In this document: positions 1 to 9,351 of the stretch, piece by piece | How positions within the stretch are numbered: the stretch's first letter is position 1 | Layout: the number at the start of each line of letters is the position of its first letter | From: Blepharisma japonicum | Lineage: Eukaryota > Ciliophora > Heterotrichea > Heterotrichida > Blepharismidae | NCBI GenBank assembly: GCA_949751835.1 | Contig: CATKHK010000172.1 | Span: forward strand, 1-33,971 | Length of the DNA: 33,971 nucleotides | Direction of reading: 5' to 3' | Translations under genes and position numbers: made by a program | The notes under the pieces: generated by a model | Seen by the model: the letters and a program-made list of their open reading frames with translations, nothing else | What the model was told of the DNA's origin: nothing | Databases searched by the model: none

Positions 1-2
1 AC

Positions 3-98
3 TATCAGAGAAAGATTGGGGAACTAAAGAGCATATCCAGCAAATGAAGTGAGGAAGACCCAATAATTCAAGAATGGGGGATATTAATTTTTAATTAA
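3..98 (+). CDS. C-terminal fragment of an unidentified protein
   Basis: The window opens inside what may be the end of a gene. The third frame reads about 31 residues containing one TGA read as Trp and ending at TAA (96-98). The local sequence EEDPIIQEWG is balanced and protein-like. The gene runs off the left edge, so neither family nor start can be judged. It is too short to exclude chance, because under a code without fixed stops any frame stays open. About 300 bp of AT-rich sequence without a visible feature separates it from the end of the next gene on the opposite strand. Confidence 0.3.
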
Positions 99-396
99 TT
101 TTATTATCAAAAGTACTTAATTGAGTATTTAATTCTAATTGCAATGAAATTTAATAAACACTAACTCCAGACTCGGCTTTTATCATACTTAATATTATAA
201 AAAAATATCGATATTTTAACTCTAAATTCATATTAAATGTAATATTGAATTAGCATCATAGAATTGCACAATTAAAAGATCTATAGTTTACATTTCTACC
301 CTTTAAAGGAAAATTTTAATTCAAATTTTGTTTTTTCCTATCTAGCATATAAAAGTTAGCTTGATAGTAAGAAAAGTAAAGCCTAATTCAGTCTGA

Positions 397-738
397 TTAC
401 GCTCTTTTGTTCTTATTTAAGATTTTTGAGAAACTCTTTGCGATATCATAGGATATTCGTCTCCATTCTTGTTCGCTCAGCGGTCTGCCACCATCTTTTC
501 TGAGAATCTCTCTTCTCTCGGACTCGTCCAGCTTGGAGAGTAGTGGGATTGGTAACTGTACCATACACCAATTGAGTTGATTTCCAGAAAATTCGAAAAC
601 GAATTTTCTCGTAGGATTATTGGCTAAAATGACTTCTAAGCCCAGGATTCAAAGCCTGGTATCAAGCTATGGAATTGCCAAATTGACCAACGTCACTCTT
701 ATGCCTTGCTGGAAATCCCTTTTTCTCTTCGAACCCAT
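397..738 (-). CDS. Small hypothetical protein, 113 aa, with in-frame TAG and TGA
   Basis: One uninterrupted frame runs from ATG (738-736) to TAA (399-397). It crosses one TAG (669-667) in AIP-TAG-LDTR and one TGA (651-649) in TRL-TGA-ILGLE. Read as Gln and Trp these give a compact mixed alpha/beta-looking protein with a basic start (MGSKRKRDF) and a charged helical end (SFSKILNKNKRA). I do not recognise the family; there is no signal peptide or membrane segment. No frameshift is needed, so this is one of the cleanest genes here for judging the code. A TGA lies three codons past the TAA, so this gene alone cannot decide which codon terminates. It would be divided into two pieces under the standard code. 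It is transcribed divergently from the coiled-coil gene that starts at 1224. Confidence 0.62.
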
Positions 739-1223
739 TTTTCTTTTAAGTTGTACCTGATATTGATGATAGCACGCGGCCAGCTAGCTCGAAATTGAGA
801 AGCGCCAAACCAGATAAAACCTAGCTAAATACATATTTCCAAACGCTATCTCCCTTCCACAAAGTCCCTGAATTTCCCAAGCTACAGATTTTAAGATAAT
901 AAGTACTCCACGCCATTTTAATATATTGTGTTTACGCATAAATATTAGGCCTTTGAGATCTATTAAACGAATAATTATTGTATTATTTAAGCAATAAACC
1001 ATTGTTGCTACAAATATGAGGTAAAATGATCTTTTAAGTCTTAAGTTTAAAGGTAAAAATGGTTCAATTTTGACTCCAAATTCTTTAAGTTCAATAGTTT
1101 TGTGATTGAACCTGCCAAAGTGAATGGGCTGAGAGCTGGAGAATATTTAATTTTAAAATAACCTTTAAAGCAATGTAAAACTGAAGTTTAGATGAACAAA
1201 CGGTTTTTATCTCCAATAGTAGA
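739..1223. other. Divergent intergenic region
   Basis: About 485 bp lie between two divergent start codons (738 on the minus strand, 1224 on the plus strand). The stretch is AT-rich, and the only open frame in it reads as low-quality sequence on the minus strand. It probably holds the 5' leaders and promoters of both genes. I see no recognisable element beyond A/T runs. Confidence 0.4.
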
Positions 1224-4182
1224 ATGGGCTGTGTTTTAAAGTGTATTTGATAATTTCAGACTTCAACACGTCAAGTGTTAAAATCGATTTCAGAAGAGTC
1301 ACATGGTCACTAAGTTCAGTTATACCTGACGAAGTGCTGGACTCTTTGATTACTTTATCTCTAGAAAAACCTCAAAAATATCCTCGGAAAATGTGGGATC
1401 ATCCCGACCAATATTGCAAAAGCATTAGAAGTGATTAACAAAGCAGGATCAGCCCAAAGAAGCCTACCTCAGGAAAAAGAATATCTTTATTCCCTTGAAA
1501 ATATAAAAGACAGAGCAATAAATCTTGTGTTGGATCAACGCGAAGTGCAGCATTATCTAAAAGACCTCATTTTGAACTCAGAAAGATGTGCAGTAATGCT
1601 GGAGAGATGGTACGGGCAAGGACTAATTACTCTGTTGAGGAAAAAAGCAGATTTACTTGAAGGTGACCTCAATAAAATAAGAGAACGAGTTTCACAGTAT
1701 AAAGGATTCTTCGATAAAGAAATAGATTAAGTGCTGTCACTAATAAAAATTTAGATTTAAAATCAGAAACTCAAAGATTGAGTCTAAAATGTAGTGATTT
1801 AGAGAAAAGGCTTAGCTGAAACTGGCAGAAGTTCAAGTTTGCAAATGAAAATTAAAGAACTCAACAATCGAATAAACGGCTTAGAGAGTAAAGGAAAAGA
1901 TTTAAATGATGAAAATAATAATCTCAAAAAAAGTGCAGCCACTTGAAGAGCAAATACGCATTTCTAAAGAGGAAAATTCAATACTTCAATTAAATTTTTA
2001 GAGATGCTCTAGAACAGAAGAAATTAGAGGAAAAATTGTTAGATCCATCAAAAGAAAATGAATATTATATATTGCAAACAGCACAACTTGATGCAAAAGT
2101 AAAAGAATTGCAAGGCAGCTTCGTATTATCAGAGGAGGACAATCGATTTTTAAAGGACGCATAGATATGCTGAATGAAGAGATAAAGGAAAAAGACTCTC
2201 AGATTGATCAGCTAAATAATGGAAATAAAGCACTTGAAAAGGAAATTTAGGCTGTGAAACTTCTTCTTGAAAATGAAATTCAGTCGAACAAAATCTTAAC
2301 AGAAGAAAATCGATTTTTTGAAGGGCGCACAAAGAAAACGAATGAAGAGATAAAAGAAAAAGATTCTTAGATTGATTAACTAAATAATGGAAATAAAGCA
2401 TTTGAAAAGGAAATTTCGGATATAAGACTCCTTCTTGAAAATGAAATTCAGTCACACAAAACCTTAACAGAGGCAAATGAATTTAAACACCAAGAAGAGA
2501 TTGACAAAGTTGCCCAATATTTCGAGAAAGTCAAGGACTCTGAGCTGCAGAACTGTAAGGAAGTACTCGAAAAAGAAAAGATTTCAATCATCGGAAAATT
2601 CAGCATTGCTATTGCTGCAATCAAAAACGTGAATGGAGTCAAAAACTCTGTTTTTGCCAACAAAAGCAGATATGAATGCCATTAGAGACATTACTGCAAG
2701 TTCAAGATTTTGTCAATGATTTTCTCACAAAAGAAATAAAAAATCTAATAGACCAAATAAAATATATGAACTCGAAAAACAAAATTGATACTGATTGGTA
2801 TGCTAATCAAAGCAAATTAAAGCTTAAATCTGAATCTGAAGAGATCAAGGAAAATTTATTGAGATTTAAAGAGCAATGTGCTGAAGGTCTAAGAGTATCG
2901 CAATATGGGGAAATATGAGCTTGAGTCATTCGAAAAAAGGAAAAATGCTTTAGCTACATATGCAAAGTCGCTCGACAGAATCAGTTTGCTTTTAATGTAT
3001 TTGAAAATGATCTTGACACTTCTCTGCATCAATATGACGAAAAACACTCAATTCTTTTGATAAGGAATCTGAATAAATTCTCCATGGAGATTCTAAGCTA
3101 TTGATTAACAGAGACCTTAACATTACTGCAGACTCCTCCACTTTTACCCCAAAGAAAAGAAAAATTTCAACGCTCAAAATAATTCAATCTCATCTTCTAA
3201 ATAAAATTTAGAAGAGTTGATGGACAATCGATACGAGCTGGACATGAGATATTTGAAAGCTGGCAAAAAACTAATGCCAATGAATAAGTTTTTCGATGAC
3301 TTTTTATAAAGAAAATATGGGATCCAAACCCTGCAATATAAAAATAGGCAGAAAATCATCTATTCCTTGATAAAGTATCAAGACGATGATGAATATTAAA
3401 TGTTTTATTACAATTTATTAGTTGAGAATTCGAGTGCTTTTAGTCATGAATTAGCTCTATTTTTGGTCAAAATGAGACACTCTTACAACCAGCTTAAAAA
3501 CTGTCAGGTTCAAGACAAGAACCTTACTCCAAAAAAGCACTCCAAAAACCACCCCAAAAGCAACTCCAAGGCAAATCCAAGGGCAACTCCGATCTCCACA
3601 CCAAAGGATACCCCCAATTCGACTCCAAAAGTAACTCAAAGGGCACGCCTAATGGTTCTCCAAAGCCATCAGGCATTCGAGATGAAATTTTCATATGCAT
3701 CAATCATGTATTGACTTGGATAAGCAACTATTTCTCAAGTGAACAGAAGTTTGGAGAAGCTTATTAAATTTTTGAGATCTGAAGAGATTGAGCAAATTGA
3801 ATGGAACATTTTCAATATACAGCACACCATATGGAGAAAAGGCCTCGAACCTATAAAAGCCTATGAAATGATTTCTAACGAAGAAGACAGGAAATTAAGT
3901 CAAGAAGAGTTTGTGGCAAGGGTGAGGAAAAAAATCAACTGCTTTATTTCTGAAGAAGACTTTGCAAGTATTTACAGTAGATTCGCGGATCCTGAAATAG
4001 ATGCTGAAATTTTTACGAGCATTTTGAATATGAAAAGCTACTTCACAAACCCAAAAGTATATTGCTCTTATATTCAATTCTTGACAGCACTTGTAAACGC
4101 TTACAATACAACTCACAACACTGAGCAAGGAGATTATTATAGAGGACAGAAGTTAATAAATAACTTAATTTTTAAGTTTTAA
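1224..4182 (+). CDS. Long coiled-coil protein, about 980 aa, N-terminal MGC
   Basis: The start ATG (1224) gives MGCVLKYF once a 17-nt GT..AG intron is removed. MGC is the kind of N-terminus that can be myristoylated and palmitoylated, which would suggest membrane attachment (inference). From about 1430 to 3130 the protein is almost entirely heptad-like coiled coil with many E, K, L and N residues, including a duplicated 56-residue block. A Lys/Pro/Thr/Ser-rich linker follows at 3520-3650, then a globular helical C-terminus ending IFKF-TAA. In-frame TAG or TAA occurs at 2248, 2368, 2377 and 3397, among others, and TGA at 3712. In the internal repeat two of these align with CAG. About 12 single-base shifts are needed to read the whole frame, nearly all in runs of A, T or G, so I treat it as one gene with consensus errors. 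The family is not recognised; it could be a cytoskeletal or scaffold protein. Confidence 0.62.
1243..1259 (+). other. 17-nt spliceosomal intron
   Basis: The sequence GTATTTGATAATTTCAG sits six codons after the ATG at 1224. Removing it joins AAG-T to AC-TTC and gives MGCVLKYFNTSSVKIDF in one frame; without removal there is no good start for the following frame. Introns of 15-17 nt are known from heterotrich ciliates such as Stentor and Blepharisma. An alternative is a frameshift error plus a downstream GTG start. Confidence 0.55.
2135..2469 (+). repeat. Tandem 168-bp duplication inside the coiled coil
   Basis: Two adjacent units (about 2135-2301 and 2302-2469) encode the same 56-residue coiled-coil block. 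They differ mostly by silent changes. CAG codons at 2200 and 2209 in the first unit are replaced by TAG (2368) and TAA (2377) in the second, and TAG at 2248 stands where the second unit has TCG. The first unit lacks one T of a T6 run, which causes a frameshift. The pair is direct internal evidence on the meaning of TAG and TAA. Confidence 0.75.
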
Positions 4183-4213
4183 GTAAGATCCTATATAAAG
4201 GAATAACTTTAGC

Positions 4214-4780
4214 TTAGTTTCTGCTAAAAACAATTGTTCCTTCACCCCACTCTGATCCTTGTCAAGTCCACTCTTCACACTCTTCCCATTCTTCCATGTA
4301 TTCATCGTGATATTTCTCCCATAAATTGCTGTTAGGGTACAAATTGAGGCCGCCCCATTTCACAGAAGCCCTGAACTTAAGGACTCGTCCGATTTGCTTA
4401 TTTAACTCTTCAACATCACTTCCAATTACTTTGTGAAGCTCCATTCCATCAGACAAGAAGAAAAAGGCTGGCTCATGGCGCACACAGTAATATTTGTTTG
4501 TCCTTTCCCTAACTCCTGTTGAAGTATCACAAAAATACAAATTGAAAATGCTGGAATTTCAGTGAGATTAAGGAATTGGAATTGCATATCTTTTGAGCAC
4601 TCTGCATTCCAGTTGTTTTTAAAGTAGAACAGCGCTAAAGCTGGCTATTCTTTGTTGATGGTGTCGTAGTGCTCATATAAATTATCAATTATTCGAATTT
4701 TGGAGTGGGAATTGAAGTTTAAGCTCTGAATAATCTTTGAAGCATTTATATTTATTATAAGAAAATATTCATTTCATCAT
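4214..4780 (-). CDS. Thioredoxin-fold protein with degenerate active site
   Basis: The minus strand reads a thioredoxin-like domain. The central strand is PALALFYF followed by KNNWNAEC, where classical thioredoxin has a WCxxC site. Later come HEPAFFFLSDGMELHKVIG and DVEELNKQIG, matching the cis-Pro strand and last helix. The first catalytic Cys is replaced (W-N-A-E-C), as in the thioredoxin-like domains of the Grx3/PICOT type, so a redox-inactive or monothiol role is likely (family knowledge). A TAG at 4647-4645 lies just before PALALFYF, inside the domain, and must be an amino acid. TGA near the C-terminus reads as Trp. The gene ends at TAA (4216-4214), 31 bp from the stop of the convergent coiled-coil gene. 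Two shifts, in a C-run and an A-run, are needed. The start is uncertain; ATG at 4780 gives a 50-residue leader. Confidence 0.68.
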
Positions 4781-5035
4781 AAAAATAGTAGCTATAATAA
4801 TTAAGCAAATTGAATGCATTTTAAGAATCTGAATTTTAATTTCAATTAGCCTAGGTGTTAATTATTTTCAGTTAATTGCTGACTGTAAAATTAGTCAACT
4901 AATGTATGGCTTAGAAAATAAAAATCCTAAAATAGTTATTTTAAACAGCTTTAAAATATCGATCAATATGATAAGATCGAACTCTTGGAGCAGGTATTTC
5001 AAAACAAGCTTCAACCATTTTCCTTGCTAGCTCAG

Positions 5036-5405
5036 ATGTCTAGGATTTTTTTGGAGCCTTTTACTAATTATAATTATCCTAACCAAATTGGAGACTGCAT
5101 GATGGCAAATTCCATCTTCAATTGCTTCGTGGAACTTTGAAGATGATACTGCAGATCTGCACATGACAATTGAGGACCACATCCCAGTTGCAGCTAGGGT
5201 TAAAGGCTTGACAAAGTTTGTTGAATATATTATCAATATGTATGAGTATGGACACCTGAAAATGAGAACTGTGCTGCAAAATTTACTGAAAAGTAATTTT
5301 AAGTCGAAATCCAAAGAAAGCTTATTAATTATAAATTATTTCCTTCAATTGCAGTATTTAATTAATTATAATTTTTATGTAGGAGTACAGATTCTAAATA
5401 AATAA
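5036..5405 (+). CDS. Hypothetical protein, about 120 aa
   Basis: ATG at 5036 opens MSRIFLEPFTNYNYPNQIG, and after shortening one T run near 5138 the frame continues through EDDTADLHMTIEDHIPVAA to a TAA at 5403-5405. The middle has amphipathic helices and no membrane segment. The last 25 residues are AT-driven (Asn, Tyr, Leu, Ile), so the true stop may lie earlier, near 5330. The family is not recognised. An overlapping minus-strand frame of similar length reads less like protein. The gene stands alone between the thioredoxin gene and the beta-propeller gene. Confidence 0.42.
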
Positions 5406-5521
5406 TCTATTTATTAATTAATTTAATTATTATATCAATTACCTAATATTTAAATTTTGATTTCCTCTTTTAGATAAATCTGGGGATTTCAGATATATAC
5501 TAGATGAAGTATAATTTATCT

Positions 5522-6426
5522 ATGGAAACTTAAGCAGTAAAATGATATATAAAGCATTGCAAGAGTCCGACTTCAAAGGCTAACATTTTTGCTTTGGATT
5601 CTAGTAAGCATCTTGCACAAAACAAATTTTCTGGAAGCCTATGCAAAGTAATATCAGCAAAAAGTAATTCTCTTTTCTTCCTAAGCAGTATTTCTTTAAA
5701 GAGAAGTCTTAAAAGTCTCAAATTTTTTTCTTTTTATAAAATGGCTAATTTGTATCGTAAGTCTTAGATAATAAAAGCATTAATATACTTTCCATCAGCT
5801 CTTTGATTCCCAGAGAAACAGCTTTATCTAGCTGCTACCAGAGTATCTACTTTGATTCATATAGCTACATATATGTTACGTTCTTTGACGATAATTGTAA
5901 AGAAGTTCGAGAAATTGATTTCATAGGAAAGACCAAAGTTCCGAGCATTCTTACCTTAGAAGAAATGAAGCAAGCTCTGTGATGAGAAGATCCACGCATC
6001 TTTCGAGCTCTGTCAAATGGAATTTTCTTTATTGCGACTTTATTTGAAGGAGAGCCAATTAACAGACAAATAAACCTGTATAGGTTTTCAAATGCAACTC
6101 ACAGAAAGCTTGAGCTTAAAGAGTACACTGGGAAGATTTGGCGTGCTGAAAAGGACTGAAGTCCACTTATAATTGACGACAAGCATCTATATTTTTTATA
6201 CAGGTACGATGGCACACAAGTAATTGATTGTACTGACGAATGACTTCCATGTAGAAGGATATTTGGCTCAGAAAAAGAATTAAGCAATACTCATGGTTCA
6301 AGCCCGTATGTTAGATTTTTAAATACAAATTATTTCGTATCATTCGCCTGGACAAATGTTGAATTAAAAAACCCATTACCATCGTTCAGCATTGTCTATT
6401 ATAGAAGTTATAAAATCATGATATAA
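5522..6426 (+). CDS. Five-bladed beta-propeller, GH43/GH130-like glycan protein
   Basis: The frame starts at ATG 5522 and ends at TAA 6424-6426, with one shift near 5760. Four TGA codons read as Trp in the second half (ALWWEDPRIF, EKDWSPLII, DEWLPC). The run EKDWSPLIIDDKHLYFLY, then VIDC, then a GSSP motif, matches the pattern of five-bladed beta-propeller proteins related to GH43/GH130, where K-N-W-x-P-F...LYFIYS and RGGSP are typical (family knowledge, from memory). The N-terminal half is less conserved and may be a separate domain with paired Cys residues. No signal peptide is obvious. Such proteins bind or process oligosaccharides, so a role in surface glycan handling is possible (inference). 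An alternative is a kelch-like propeller. Confidence 0.6.
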
Positions 6427-6440
6427 AATTGTTTGGAGCC

Positions 6441-7065
6441 AACTTTGCATTCTTTACAATTATTAATGCTTCCAGAGCATGTACTGCATGTTGAATCGCA
6501 ACTTGTTACGCACTAAGAAGCACTAGAATCAAAGTATCCAGTATTGCAAGTACAAGTGCCTGGAGGTCCAGAATTGCTCATATTTGTTGTGTCTTTGCAA
6601 GTATCGCATTTTGAGCTACCACCACTTGAGCAAGTTCCACATGTAGTATCACATGCTTTGAAAGCAGTTGTTGATATTGAAGCATCATAATAATAGCCCC
6701 CGCTGCATGCACATGTTTTTTTATCTGTAGAAACAGAAAATCCACTCATTGCAAGTGCCACATTCTGTATTTGAGCCAGCCAATCAGATAAATTTTGCAG
6801 TTAGTAACTCCGCATGCTATTGTGCAAGATAATCCATCAGAATTAGCAGTGTACCCATAATTACAAGTGGTGCATTTGGTTGTTGAGCTGCTTTCACAAG
6901 ATTTGCAGTTAGACACTCCGCATGTTGAAACACAAGATTTTCCATCAGAGCTGGCAGCATATCCATCCTGACAAGTATCAAAACTGGTTGATGGGTTGGT
7001 GGTACAAGTTAAGCAGTTAGACACTCCGCATAATAGGCATAAAAATTAAAAATCTAACTTCTAAA
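6441..7065 (-). pseudogene. Cys-rich (furin-like repeat) gene piece, copy 1
   Basis: The minus strand encodes Cys repeats of the type C-x2-C-x6-8-C-x2-C-x-D-G-(Y/F) (for example CTTCNYGY). They run from a short hydrophobic leader (about 7055-7030) to GAATGCAAAG at about 6441. It is closely similar to 16060-16388 of the giant plus-strand gene, including the blocks ending KCDTCKDTTNM and GTCTCNTGYFDSS. Homology stops exactly at the sequence ATGCAAAG, where the giant gene has its 295-bp insert. Here the sequence runs into the end of the beta-propeller gene instead. One shift lies near 6760. The upstream side abuts a LINE fragment. Such repeats occur in extracellular parts of ciliate surface proteins. 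Because its 3' half is missing I call it a broken copy. Confidence 0.7.
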
Positions 7066-7486
7066 GAGGAAAGAAAAGAAAATCGAAAGGCTTTATTCTG
7101 GACATTAAATATTCATTTGGTTGAAGAAACAAGAATTAAAGCACAATGAAGATATGGAATAGCACCTGTGAAAATCAGAAAGAATAAAATGAATAATAGA
7201 GAACATCTAAATGATTTATGTGAAAATTGCCAAACGAAAGAAACAGAAGAACATATTTTGGATTTCTGTCCAAGATTCTCAGAAGAAAGAAAAACATTTC
7301 TTAATAGATTGAAAGATGCAATTGAAATTAATTACTTAAAAGTAAAACCCCACATTTGAATGCTAGCTGATGTATCGGAACTTAAAATAATTGCAGGACT
7401 AGAGTCAGATCATTTTAAATGAGTAGACTTTATCACAAAAATAAATTTAAGGAATTTTGATGAAATACAAATGAAAAAGAGTTACT
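7066..7486 (+). mobile_element. 5'-truncated LINE: C-terminal end of the reverse-transcriptase ORF
   Basis: One frame reads about 135 residues. It contains LCENCQTKETEEHILDFC, a C-x2-C-x7-H-x4-C finger followed by PRFSEERK. This is the usual C-terminal zinc finger of non-LTR retrotransposon ORF2 proteins (family knowledge). Upstream residues (WTLNIHLVEETRIKAQWRYG) match the end of the RT thumb region. Three TGA codons (in AQ-TGA-RYG, HI-TGA-MLA and FK-TGA-VDF) must be Trp, so the element uses the host code. No polymerase motif is present, so the copy is 5'-truncated, as is typical of LINE insertion. It lies between two Cys-rich pieces. Its 3' end joins, without a clear poly(A), a zinc-knuckle ORF fragment. 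Confidence 0.72.
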
Positions 7487-7880
7487 GTGCCAGTTAGACC
7501 TTTTCTGCCTAGAGGAGAGATTAATTATAAAAAAGTATTAAATTAGCTTGATGATACCTCCTGATGTTGCCATCGAAGAAGTGATCGAAGCCTTACAACA
7601 AAAGTGCAAAGTTAGAGAAGTCTGCGCAGAGGATACAATTTTTCACGATGGGAGAAGGCATATTTTAAACTTTATACCTGAATCAAAGTACAAATTTTAT
7701 GGAAAATTTCAGAGCTTATAAGATGCACTTGATTTATCAGATGCTTCAATTATAGGAAATAAATCAATAAGAATGAGCCACACAGGAACAAGACAGTTAT
7801 CTAAATGTAAACAAATCGGACACTTATCAAGTGCACTATTCATCTATAATTGACTCTTTTTGGTTTTTCAACTTTCCTTT
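7487..7880 (+). pseudogene. Zinc-knuckle ORF fragment (retroelement ORF1-like), copy 1
   Basis: This is a truncated repeat of the 32378-33125 ORF, about 94% identical by eye from VPVRPFLP to the end. It has MIPPDVAIEEVIEALQQKC, then FHDGRRHILNFIPESKYKF, then a degenerate knuckle SKCKQIGHLSSAL. The first knuckle Cys and the fourth position (Leu) are non-canonical here. A TAA in FQSL-TAA-DA is shared with the other copy and reads well as Gln. Several small indels separate the copies. The junction with the LINE tail at 7486 may be a head-to-tail join of two element ends or a recombination point. Confidence 0.55.
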
Positions 7881-7894
7881 TCAAACAGTACACT

Positions 7895-8230
7895 TACATG
7901 TTTTTGTTGGGTTGGTGGTACAAGTTTTGTAGTTAGAAACTGAGCATACTGTGCAAGATAAGGCATCAAAATTGATAGCGTATCCATCCTGACAAGTATT
8001 GCAAGTGGTTGATGGGCTGGCGGTGCAAGTTTTGCAATTAGACACTTTGCATAATAGGCATAGAAATTAAAAAAATCTAACTAATATTTGTAAAAAAAAT
8101 TAAATTTATATAAATCCCCGCATGAATCGCAATAAGCTCCGCCATAAATGGCACCATATCCATCCTTGCAAGTATCACAAGTGATTGATGAGCTGGTGGT
8201 ACAAGTTTTGCAGTTAAAAACCTTAACACA
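7895..8230 (-). pseudogene. Cys-rich gene piece, copy 2
   Basis: The minus strand reads NCKTCTTSSSITCDTCKDG next to the end of PAQR copy 1. An AT-rich stretch interrupts the repeats at 8049-8119, after which they resume (KTCTASPSTTCNTCQDGY) down to about 7895. The downstream end (TCKCTV then TGA) joins the zinc-knuckle ORF on the other strand, exactly as at 33150. This means the pair was duplicated as one cassette. It has no complete domain order and no 3' part, so it is a fragment. The junction at 8230 with the PAQR frame is a sharp homology break. Confidence 0.6.
8049..8119 (-). other. 71-bp AT-rich insert between ATGC direct repeats
   Basis: On the minus strand the Cys repeats read ...GGAYCDSC, then an AT-rich stretch containing TAG, then KVSNCKTC. 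The breaks are both at ATGC (GCAT at 8120-8123 and 8049-8052 on the plus strand). Removing 71 bp together with one ATGC copy gives YCDSCKVSNCKTC in frame, the order expected from paralogues (CACGVSNCKTC). It could be an internal eliminated sequence. Against this, a similar AT-rich block (TATGCCTATTATGC) precedes the Cys repeats at 7030 and 33400, so it might instead be the leader of a separate gene. Confidence 0.4.
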
Positions 8231-9205
8231 AAGCCATACCCATATCATACAATAAGGAAGTCCCAAAATCTAAAGCATCAGGTCTGAATATGCCTTACAT
8301 AAAAAATAAGTTTAAGCAAGGAATCAATTCAAGAAGCCCCAACATCAAAAATAGTCCCACAAAGCTATCTCCATTTGACTTACTAAAACATGGAGTATAG
8401 CTTGAAAAAAATACCAAAAGAGAGCACATACCGATATCCCAATCAAATAAGCAATAACTAATTCTAAATATAAATTACCTTCATGGCAATCGTAAATGTA
8501 ATAAATCACAGGATAAAGTGACCCTGCAATCAAAATTGATATATCTGCTTAGTCCAATGCGCTCGAAAATTTTTAAATTTGTAGGAATGTGCACAAAATA
8601 AATGGTAAATGAAGAACATAATAGACAGATCATAGTTGAGACCACAAGCACATAGATCGGCCAAAGTGATAAATAAAGCTCAGGATTTGTAAAGTCACTC
8701 TGCAATTCAAAAAAAAATAGTACGAAAATCGATATTCCTCGATCTTTTGAGAAATAATTTTTTTTATCTCATTAGAGCTCAATAAAGCTGACTGCATAAA
8801 TAACTTCTTTCTCCCTGTCTCCCACAAAGACATCGACCTTGCGACTCAAGAGTTTCCAAGTCGATAATCAATAGTATCAACTATTACTAAATTCTTCTCT
8901 TAAAATTTGGGAAGCTAGACTCTGCTTAATTAAATGCCAATACTTTCAGCAATATCTAAAAATTCAATTGAGTCTACAGGAGGAATAAAAATACAAAAAG
9001 CCCAATCAAGTAAGTTCAGATATTGACTGACTCATTATGGCTCATGAACAAACTTTTGGGGATCCTTTTGGTTGTGCTGAAATTGATGAGAGATTCTGAG
9101 TGAATGAATTTCGTTGTCCTTCAAAAATGTGTGAGCATTGTCCAATGTTTCAATAGTGTGAGTCTCAAAATTTTGCAAATTCTACTGTAACTCAGAAATA
9201 TTCAT
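8231..9205 (-). pseudogene. PAQR / adiponectin-receptor-like protein, 3'-truncated copy
   Basis: The start is ATG 9205-9203 (MNISELQQNLQNFETH). A soluble N-terminal region of about 190 residues contains several TAG, TAA and TGA codons. The PAQR membrane domain follows: LYLSLWPIYVLVVSTM (TM1), ALDQADISILIAGSLYP (the conserved D-x-A-x-I-x-x-L-I-x-G-S/T-x-x-P block, with Gln from TAA), VIYYIYDCH, two more TM segments, and LIPCLNLFFM up to GMAL. Homology to PAQR copy 2 ends at 8231, so the last TM helix with its G-x-S-x-x-x-x-H motif is absent. PAQR proteins are seven-TM receptors or ceramidase-like hydrolases in the plasma membrane or ER (family knowledge). Three frame changes are at T or A runs. 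Whether the truncation is real or an assembly join is not decidable here. Confidence 0.7.
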
Positions 9206-9351
9206 ATTAAATTTTTATAATAAAAATTAAATTACCGCTCTAGTATAGGAATGAAAAAGTTGAATTAAAGGTTTAAAATGTGTGTAGGATCGATGACCTA
9301 TATGTGCTCATCTTTAGTCAAATAGAATTTCAATATGAAGTTTTATTTAAA

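Noticed and set aside
1696-1724. 29-nt GT..AG intron
   Set aside because: It restores the frame, but so does adding one A in the run at 1717, and the putative intron itself reads as good coding sequence.
2150-2663. Minus-strand frames rich in Phe, Leu and Ser
   Set aside because: They are antisense shadows of the coiled-coil gene.
1431-4182. Series of separate small genes or a decayed pseudogene
   Set aside because: The pieces join into one coiled-coil frame when homopolymers are changed by one base and TAA/TAG are read as Gln; no separate starts or stops are needed.
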